Assembly (NCBI GenBank): GCA_035525225.1
Contig: DATLFA010000094.1
Location: forward strand, 1 to 64,000
Source: DATLFA01 sp035525225
GTDB taxonomy: Bacteria > Actinomycetota > Acidimicrobiia > Acidimicrobiales > WLNW01
DNA: 64,000 nucleotides
Direction of reading: 5' to 3'
Below, one piece after another: positions 58,503 to 64,000 of this stretch; the stretch's first letter is position 1, and every line of letters begins with the position of its first letter. The notes under the pieces were generated by a model. It was not told the DNA's origin. It saw nothing but the letters and a program-made list of their open reading frames with translations, and searched no databases. The translations under genes were made by a program, and so were the position numbers.

Positions 58503-59282
58503 TCAGCGCGTGCGCGACTCGATGCGCTGCTGTCGTAGCTCGTTGGCCCGGGCGGGTACATCAGTGCCGCACACGTTGACGAGCGCCGGCGCGTTCTGCA
58601 GCGCTTGGTGGATGCTCATGTACTGCGCGGTCCAGATCGCCTTGACGGTGCTCTCGATCGCTTGAGAATCGGGGGCGGCGGCGATCACCTCCGCAGACCA
58701 ACGTGCGGCCTCCAACAACTTGTCGGGAGTGGTCACTTCTTGCACAAGACCGATCTCGTACGCGCGCTTGGCGCTCATCCGCTCGAAGCGACCCAACAGC
58801 GAGAGCCGCATGATCTCGCCGATCGGCATGCGTTGGAGCATCAGCATCGGCTCGTAGACGCACGGCATGCCGTGGGTGACATGTGGGTCGAAGAAGGTCG
58901 CCGTATCGGACGCGATGATGAACTCGACTTCGCCCAAGATGTAGAACGCCCCGCCGAGCGCCATACCGTTCACCGCGGCGATGACCGGCTTCCAGTAGTC
59001 GTTTGTCTTGGGCCCGATGCGCATCATCGGGTCATCGAGCATCAGCTTGGAGGACGGTTGCGGATGCGGGAACGTCAAGTCGATGCCGGCCGAGAACGCC
59101 CTGTCGCCCGCGCCCGTGATGATCACGCAACGCACGTCGTCGTTGAAGCGCAACGACTTCCACACGTTTTGTACTTCGTCGATCAGGGTCGGGCTGAACG
59201 AGTTGTGTTTGTCGGGCCGGTTCAAGGTGATGGTCGCGATGCCGTCGCCCTCTTCGTAGATCAAGCTCTCGTAGTCGGCCAC
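58503..59282 (-). CDS. enoyl-CoA hydratase/isomerase family protein
   Basis: The 259-residue protein is a crotonase: TLNRPDKHNSFSPTL near the start, GAGDRAFSAGIDLTF (oxyanion hole, about 55-69), AAVNGMALGGAFYILGEVEFI (about 104-124) and FDPHVTHGMPCVYEP. The exact reaction is open. It is on the minus strand, downstream of the SnoaL-like gene and about 50 bases from it, and may act in the same pathway as the other CoA-linked genes here. Confidence 0.9.
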   Translation of the reverse strand: MADYESLIYEEGDGIATITLNRPDKHNSFSPTLIDEVQNVWKSLRFNDDVRCVIITGAGDRAFSAGIDLTFPHPQPSSKLMLDDPMMRIGPKTNDYWKPVIAAVNGMALGGAFYILGEVEFIIASDTATFFDPHVTHGMPCVYEPMLMLQRMPIGEIMRLSLLGRFERMSAKRAYEIGLVQEVTTPDKLLEAARWSAEVIAAAPDSQAIESTVKAIWTAQYMSIHQALQNAPALVNVCGTDVPARANELRQQRIESRTR

Positions 59283-59332
59283 CCGAACCCCGTTTCGTGT
59301 CTGCTTCTCGTCTTGTCGAACGGAGCGGCAGG

Positions 59333-59872
59333 TTAGTCCGCCTGCTTGCGCTGCCGGAACTGACGGCCGTATTCGACCGGATCGATCTTCATGTGCCGCG
59401 ACCGATCGCCGGTCAGATCGGCGAAGATCTTGCGGGCGACCACGTGCCAGTCGCCGTCGATGTACTCGAAGCGGTCGATGTAGTGGCCCGACGCGACGAC
59501 CTGCAACCCGAACCCCACGCCGCCCACATGATCGAGATGCGCGGGCACTGCCTGGGTCACGAAATAGTACGAACGCACTTCGGCGCGGCCCGCGTGGACG
59601 TCGATGTCATAGATCGAGTTGGTCGTGTGGTAGTGGGTGCGAGGCCCGCCCTCGTCGAACACGTGGCACATCGCACGGAACCCCTCCGCTATCTCGGCGG
59701 CGCCTTGCTGCACACCGTGGCCGGAGGGAGCGTCGGGATAATCGGTGTCGAATGACGAGCGGGCGAACAGCGCCGCCATCCCTTCGAAGTCGCCGGCGTC
59801 GCGCCGCTCGGCGATGGTGAACAGGATGCGATCGATTGCCACCCGCGCCAGATGCTCCGATTCGGTCGTCAC
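59333..59872 (-). CDS. SnoaL-like / nuclear transport factor 2 family protein
   Basis: The protein (179 residues from GTG 59872) has an NTF2-like alpha+beta fold: VAIDRILFTIAERRDAGDFEGMAALFARSSFD, then HYHTTNSIYDIDVHAGRAEVRSYYFVTQ and VASGHYIDRFEYIDGDWHVVARKIFADLTGDRS. These domains are isomerases, dehydratases or ligand binders; the RHMKIDP ending is typical of several actinobacterial steroid-linked members. GTG 59872 is preferred because GGGGGAG lies 6 bases upstream; ATG 59878 and GTG 59887 are alternatives. Confidence 0.85.
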   Translation of the reverse strand: MTTESEHLARVAIDRILFTIAERRDAGDFEGMAALFARSSFDTDYPDAPSGHGVQQGAAEIAEGFRAMCHVFDEGGPRTHYHTTNSIYDIDVHAGRAEVRSYYFVTQAVPAHLDHVGGVGFGLQVVASGHYIDRFEYIDGDWHVVARKIFADLTGDRSRHMKIDPVEYGRQFRQRKQAD

Positions 59873-59974
59873 CGGCATCTCCCCCACTCGATCGGCTCCG
59901 CTACCGTGGGCCGGTTGGCACTCGCAGGCCGCTCGGACCGAGGTCCGACGCTAACTGCCGAATCGGGGGACGCA

Positions 59975-60796
59975 ATGTCGGAGATGGAGTTCATCCTGTA
60001 CAAGGTCGTGGACCGCGTCAGCGTCATCACGTTGAACCGGCCCGACCGCCGCAACGCTCAGAACCCACAGCTGTTGCGCGAGCTCGACCAGGCGTGGGAC
60101 ATGGCCGCCGCCGACAAAGACGTGCGGGTCATCGTGATCAAGGCCAACGGGCCCCACTTCTCCGCCGGTCACGACATCTCTGCGTCACGCGACCGCGCGA
60201 TCGTGAGCGAGATCGACATTGCCAACGAGGGTCTGGCTGCGCTCTACAACTGGGAGCGCAAGCACTATCTCGGCTTCTCCCGCAAGTGGCGTGATATCCC
60301 CAAGCCGTCGATCGCCGCGGTCCAGGGAGCCTGCATCGCCGGCGGGCTCATGTTGTGCTGGCCCTGCGACCTCATCGTCGCAGCGGACAACGCCCGGTTC
60401 TCGGACCCGGTCGTGCGCATGGGCATCGGCGGTGTCGAATACCACGGACACGTCTGGGAGTTCGGCGCCCGCAAGGCGAAGGAGATGCTCTTCATGGCAT
60501 CGGTCATCGATGCCGAAGAGGCACACCAGTTGGGCATGGTCAACCGTGTGGTCCCCGTCGACGAGCTCGAGAGCCAGACGATGGAGATGGCCAATCAGAT
60601 CGCCCTGATGCACCCGTTCGCGCTGGCCATGGCCAAGCGAGCCGTCAACCAGACCCTCGACATCATGGGGCAGTACGTTGCGCAGCAATCGGTGTTCGAC
60701 ATGCACTCACTGGCGCACGGCAACGCGCTGTCGCTCACCGGCTACCCGGTGATGGCGAACCTCGACGAGATGAAGACCGCACAAAAGGACAAGTGA
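59975..60796 (+). CDS. crotonase / enoyl-CoA hydratase family protein
   Basis: The 273-residue protein shows crotonase motifs: TLNRPDRRNAQNPQLL, ANGPHFSAGHDISAS (about 57-71), and AAVQGACIAGGLMLCWPCDLIVAADNARFSDP (about 114-145). It has a long C-terminal helical part of about 60 residues. It may be an enoyl-CoA hydratase or a 6-oxocamphor-like hydrolase; specificity is not visible. It is followed after 9 bases by the Zn-ADH gene, so the two are probably one operon. The ATG follows GGGGGAC. Confidence 0.9.
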   Translation: MSEMEFILYKVVDRVSVITLNRPDRRNAQNPQLLRELDQAWDMAAADKDVRVIVIKANGPHFSAGHDISASRDRAIVSEIDIANEGLAALYNWERKHYLGFSRKWRDIPKPSIAAVQGACIAGGLMLCWPCDLIVAADNARFSDPVVRMGIGGVEYHGHVWEFGARKAKEMLFMASVIDAEEAHQLGMVNRVVPVDELESQTMEMANQIALMHPFALAMAKRAVNQTLDIMGQYVAQQSVFDMHSLAHGNALSLTGYPVMANLDEMKTAQKDK

Positions 60797-60805
60797 CCAA
60801 CATCT

Positions 60806-61894
60806 ATGCGTGCAGCCATATGTAGAGGCGTCGGCGACATCTCGGTCGAAGAGATCGACGAGCCCACGCCCCAGGCGGGCGAGATCAAGATCAAGATCGC
60901 CGCCGTCGGCGTCTGCCATACCGACCTGTCGATCTTGACCGGCCACCTTCCGTCGCCTCGCCCCATCGTGCTCGGCCACGAAGGCGCGGGGGTCGTCGTC
61001 GAGGTCGGCCCCGGCGTGCGCGAATTCGCTATCGGCGACCATGTGGTCTGCTCGATCATCGGTGGATGCGGGCGATGCCGCTATTGCCTCACCGGCGACC
61101 AACCGCTGTGCGAGGAGACCCTTTTCTTCACCGGCAAGATGCTCGACGGCACCACCCGGCTGTCGCAGGGTGGCGAGGCGATCCACTCGCTGCACTACCA
61201 GGCCTCGTTCGCCGAGTACGCGGTCGTTCCCGAGCGCTTCGCGACGAAGGTCGACGACGCCGCGCCCCTCGACAAGGTGTGCGGGTTCGCCTGTGGCGTC
61301 AGCACCGGCATGGGGGCCGCGATGATCCGGGCCAACGTCACGCCGGGCTCGTCGGTGATGGTCGTCGGCGCCGGTGGCGTGGGCTGCTCGGCCATGCTCG
61401 GCGCAAAGGTCAAAGGCGCGACACAGATCATCGCCGTCGACATCGCCGCCAACAAGATCGCGCGGGCGAAGGAACGGGGCTGGGCGACGCACGTCATCGA
61501 CGCGACCGACAACGATGTGCTCGCCGCGGTGCGCGACCTCACCGGGGGCCGCGGAGTGGACTACGCATTCGACGCGGTCGGCACGAGCGCCACTGCCGAA
61601 GTCGCCATCGCGGGCACTCGCCAGGGCGGCACCTGTGTGATCATCGGCCGCGCCGATGCCACCGTGTTGGCGTCGATCGACACCTCGCAGTTCCTGCGGC
61701 ACAAGTGGGTCACGGGGACCTTCGGCGGCTCGATCATCCCCAAGGTGCACATCCCCCAGTTCGTCGATCTCTACCAGCAGGGCCGGCTCGATCTCGACGG
61801 TCTCCTCGACGCGCGCTACTCGTTCGACCAGATCGGGACTGCGCTCGACGATCTGCACCACGGACGCATGACTCGCGGCGTCGTCGTCATGTAG
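60806..61894 (+). CDS. Zn-dependent alcohol dehydrogenase (MDR, class III-like)
   Basis: The 362-residue protein is a medium-chain dehydrogenase. Catalytic Zn is bound by Cys of GVCHTD and by GHEGAGVV; the structural Zn lobe GCGRCRYCLTGDQPLC has all four cysteines; the NAD site is VVGAGGVGCSAM near 188. It fits the adhC/class III-like group that often works on primary alcohols or, with mycothiol, on aldehydes. The substrate is unknown. It is encoded 9 bases after a crotonase and converges with an SDR gene 12 bases away. Confidence 0.9.
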   Translation: MRAAICRGVGDISVEEIDEPTPQAGEIKIKIAAVGVCHTDLSILTGHLPSPRPIVLGHEGAGVVVEVGPGVREFAIGDHVVCSIIGGCGRCRYCLTGDQPLCEETLFFTGKMLDGTTRLSQGGEAIHSLHYQASFAEYAVVPERFATKVDDAAPLDKVCGFACGVSTGMGAAMIRANVTPGSSVMVVGAGGVGCSAMLGAKVKGATQIIAVDIAANKIARAKERGWATHVIDATDNDVLAAVRDLTGGRGVDYAFDAVGTSATAEVAIAGTRQGGTCVIIGRADATVLASIDTSQFLRHKWVTGTFGGSIIPKVHIPQFVDLYQQGRLDLDGLLDARYSFDQIGTALDDLHHGRMTRGVVVM

Positions 61895-61906
61895 CCCCGC
61901 ACCCGT

Positions 61907-62764
61907 TCACCCGTCGATGACGCCGGGAAGGTGCGTCTCGGTGTAGAGGCCGTTGAAGAGTTCGGTGATGCGCAGTGGGCGATCGTTCTGGCGCTTGGCC
62001 CGGCTCTGCATGATGCCTTCGCGCTGGCCGAGGTGGTGCATCGACTCGCGCCAACCGGTGTACGGCAGGGGTTGGCGCAGCATCCAGACGATGCCTTCGG
62101 CCGCCACCTCGGCCGGCTCCCACGAATCGTGATCGCCATCGGGGACGTTGGCCATGAAGCCCTCCGTGGCAACCGGGATGTCGATGCGGAAGCAGTTGAC
62201 TGCGATGTTGTCGGGATACAACTCTCGTGCCGCGTCGAGCGTGACATGTTCGAGCGCCAACTTCGACACGCCGTAGACCGACATGTGAGGAACCGGCATC
62301 AACGCCGCGGCCGACGACACGTTCACGACCGAACCGCCGCCGGCCGCGCGGAGGTGCGGCACCGCTTCTCGAATGGCGATGAACGGCGCCCGCACGTTGA
62401 CGTCCATGATGAGGTCGTAGCGCTTGGTGGGCATTTGCAGGTCGCCGACGAATGTGATCGCAGCGTTGTTGATCAACACGTCGAGGCGGCCGAAGTGCTC
62501 GACGGTGCGCGCGACCATCGCCACGACGTCGTCTTCACTCGCCAGGTTGGTCGGTATCGCTAGCGCGTCGCCGCCCGCGGCTCGGATCTGCTCGACAACG
62601 GCGTCGATGGTGCCCGGCAGCCGTTTCGGTGCCGCGTCGGTGGAACGCGCCGCACATACCACCGCGCAGCCTTGCTCGGCCAAGGCGATCGCCGTTGCCG
62701 CGCCGACACCGCGGCTGGCGCCGGTGACGATGGCGACCTTGCCGTCGAGCGCGCCACCGCTCAT
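61907..62764 (-). CDS. SDR family oxidoreductase
   Basis: The 285-residue protein is a classical SDR: TGASRGVGAATA cofactor site (14-25), NNAAITF, SVVNVSSAAALMPVPHMSVYGVSK with the catalytic Ser, Tyr and Lys, and a late substrate loop VPDGDHDSWEPAEVAAEGI. About 35 residues extend beyond the usual core (HLGQREGIMQSRAKRQNDRPL, then LYTETHLPGVI), as in some 17-beta-type actinobacterial members. ATG 62764 overlaps the stop of the AcuI-like gene upstream (ATGA), so the two are coupled. Confidence 0.88.
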   Translation of the reverse strand: MSGGALDGKVAIVTGASRGVGAATAIALAEQGCAVVCAARSTDAAPKRLPGTIDAVVEQIRAAGGDALAIPTNLASEDDVVAMVARTVEHFGRLDVLINNAAITFVGDLQMPTKRYDLIMDVNVRAPFIAIREAVPHLRAAGGGSVVNVSSAAALMPVPHMSVYGVSKLALEHVTLDAARELYPDNIAVNCFRIDIPVATEGFMANVPDGDHDSWEPAEVAAEGIVWMLRQPLPYTGWRESMHHLGQREGIMQSRAKRQNDRPLRITELFNGLYTETHLPGVIDG

Positions 62765-63747
62765 GCGTTCACATCGACCACGACTCGGCCGCGCACGGTG
62801 CCTTCGAGGAGTTCGTTGGCGACCCGGATCGCGTCGCCCAGCGGCACGACCGTGGTCATCGCATCGAGCTTGGCCGGATCGAGGTCGGCCGCCAGTCGGT
62901 CCCACGCAATGAGCCGGCGCTCGTAGGGAACGGTGACCGAGTTGACCCCGGCGAGGGTGACGCCGCGCAGGATGAACGGCGCGACCGAGGCCGGCAGATC
63001 CATGCCCTGCGCGAGACCACAGGCGGCGATGCAACCGTTCTCCTTGGTCATCGACAAGATGTTGGCCAGGATGCGGCTGCCGACCGCGTCGACGCCACCC
63101 GCCCACCGTGTCTTGCCGAGCGGTCGCGGATCGCCGTTGAGCTCGTCGCGGGAAATGATCTCGGACGCGCCCAGCGCGTGCAGGTAGTCGGACTCCTCGG
63201 GTCGACCGGTGACGGCGTGCACTTCGTAACCGAGCTTGGCCAGGATGGCGACCGCCACGCTGCCCACGCCGCCCGCGGCGCCCGTGACGACGACGGGGCC
63301 GGACGCGGGCACGATGCCGTGGGCCTCGAGCGCGAGGACGCACAGCATCGATGTGTAGCCGGCGGTACCGATGGCCGCTGCTTGCCGCGTGGAGATCGAG
63401 GCGGGCAAGGGCACGAGCCATTGCGATGTCATGCGCGCCCGTTGGGTCAAGCCGCCCCAGTGTTGCTCGCCGATGCCCCAGCCATTGATCGTCACGCGAG
63501 CACCGACGCCGCAATCACCTCCACCACCGCTGGCCACCGTGCCCGTCAGATCGATACCGGGCACCATGGGGAAGCTGCGAAAGATCGGCGAGCGGTTGAC
63601 GATCCCCAAGGCGTCCTTGTAGTTGATGGTCGAGTATTCGACGGCGATGGTCGTGTCACCATCGGGCAACTGCGAATCATCGAGGTCGGTGATCTGAGCC
63701 GCGACCGTACCGTCACTGTCCTTGTCTACAACGAGTGCGTGGAACAT
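62761..63747 (-). CDS. quinone-oxidoreductase-like MDR protein (YhdH/AcuI, acrylyl-CoA reductase type)
   Basis: The 328-residue protein lacks the Zn ligands of alcohol dehydrogenases and matches YhdH/AcuI: MFHALVVDKD start, VEYSTINYKDALGIV, VPGIDLTGTV, GTAGYTSMLCVLALE and the NADPH site VTGAAGGVGSVAVAILAKLGY. AcuI reduces acrylyl-CoA to propionyl-CoA; here that is inferred. It is coupled to the SDR gene by an ATGA overlap. A divergent menC-like gene starts 53 bases away. Confidence 0.87.
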   Translation of the reverse strand: MFHALVVDKDSDGTVAAQITDLDDSQLPDGDTTIAVEYSTINYKDALGIVNRSPIFRSFPMVPGIDLTGTVASGGGGDCGVGARVTINGWGIGEQHWGGLTQRARMTSQWLVPLPASISTRQAAAIGTAGYTSMLCVLALEAHGIVPASGPVVVTGAAGGVGSVAVAILAKLGYEVHAVTGRPEESDYLHALGASEIISRDELNGDPRPLGKTRWAGGVDAVGSRILANILSMTKENGCIAACGLAQGMDLPASVAPFILRGVTLAGVNSVTVPYERRLIAWDRLAADLDPAKLDAMTTVVPLGDAIRVANELLEGTVRGRVVVDVNA

Positions 63748-63799
63748 GCCCGGAGCCTCGCACACCGCTCGGCGATCCGCCATGTGCCACAGTGGACCG

Positions 63800-64000
63800 A
63801 TGCGGCTCGAGTCGGCCTTGATGATCCGTGTCCGGGTGCCGTTGCGCCAACCCTTTCGCACCGCGCACGGCGTGACGACCGACAAAGAGTCACTGCTGGT
63901 CCGTTTCCACACCGACGAAGGTGTCGGTTGGGGCGAATGTGCGGCAGAGCTTGCTCCGAGCTACACCGCCGAGTTCGTCGACGGTGCGTGGCTGGTGCTT
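63800..64000 (+). CDS. o-succinylbenzoate synthase-like (enolase superfamily) gene, N-terminal part
   Basis: The ATG at 63800 opens a frame with MRLESALMIRVRVPLRQPFRTAHG, then VRFHTDEGVGWGECAAELAPSYTAE, the capping-domain start typical of MenC/OSBS and related muconate-lactonizing-type enzymes. The catalytic barrel lies outside the window, so the exact reaction (OSB synthesis in menaquinone formation, or an N-acyl-amino-acid racemase) is open. It runs off the edge of the window. Confidence 0.75.
   Translation, partial: MRLESALMIRVRVPLRQPFRTAHGVTTDKESLLVRFHTDEGVGWGECAAELAPSYTAEFVDGAWLVL

Noticed and set aside
1..64000. CRISPR arrays, insertion sequences or prophage
   Set aside because: No regularly spaced repeats, transposase motifs or phage structural genes were seen on either strand.

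Overview
This is a GC-rich, gene-dense window with frequent GTG and TTG starts and many 4-bp ATGA/GTGA/TTGA start-stop overlaps. It carries an actinobacterial cell-wall and division island (crgA, trpG/pabA, a PASTA kinase, pbpA, rodA, a PP2C phosphatase, fhaB, fhaA, tRNA-Leu), an MptB-like mannosyltransferase, an LAxTG-type surface protein, and many crotonase, SDR and P450 genes. I infer an Actinomycetota chromosome, most likely an uncultured or aquatic Acidimicrobiia relative. The genus is not established from sequence alone.

Layout. 1-7 kb: a small membrane peptide, a DUF151 nuclease, a DUF1269-like glycine-zipper gene split by an in-frame TGA, a cupin, a cinA remnant, a PAP2-diacylglycerol-kinase fusion, a peroxiredoxin whose peroxidatic position is an in-frame TGA followed by a SECIS-like hairpin (a probable selenoprotein), an ice-binding-like surface protein and an FMN protein. 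7.1-12.3 kb: a tight five-gene metabolic operon (P450, monooxygenase-like, DUF7064-like, D-aminoacylase-like amidohydrolase, crotonase). 12.4-14.2 kb: a sigma-factor/kelch pair on the minus strand. 14.2-23.6 kb: urease (ureABCFGD, no ureE) divergent from a urea ABC importer (urtABCDE), a complete urea uptake and hydrolysis unit.

23.6-31 kb: an SDR, an MptB-like glycosyltransferase, DoxX, an acyl-CoA ligase divergent from a thiolase-like protein that lacks the catalytic cysteines. 31-39.7 kb: the cell-wall/division island, with DnaA-box-like sequences beside crgA. In Mycobacterium the same gene order lies close to oriC. 39.7-52.7 kb: accessory genes, including a MazF-like toxin, sulfotransferase, ParA-like ATPase, methyltransferase, a TAT-exported surface protein, an ArsR-SRPBCC pair with a clear operator, an MFS exporter, a lone LigD polymerase domain and two broken genes.

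52.8-64 kb: a lone molybdopterin hydroxylase large subunit; a CotH / DUF4956 / VTC polyphosphate-polymerase cluster whose divergent promoter region holds 11-bp direct repeats resembling actinobacterial PHO boxes; a set of CoA and short-chain metabolism genes (two crotonases, SnoaL-like, Zn-ADH, SDR, AcuI/YhdH-like); and the start of a menC-like gene running off the end.

Several reading frames are interrupted (about 1138, 13737, 41355 and 51185, plus a cinA remnant). Some may be assembly or read errors, some real decay, and the TGA at 4280 looks like recoding.
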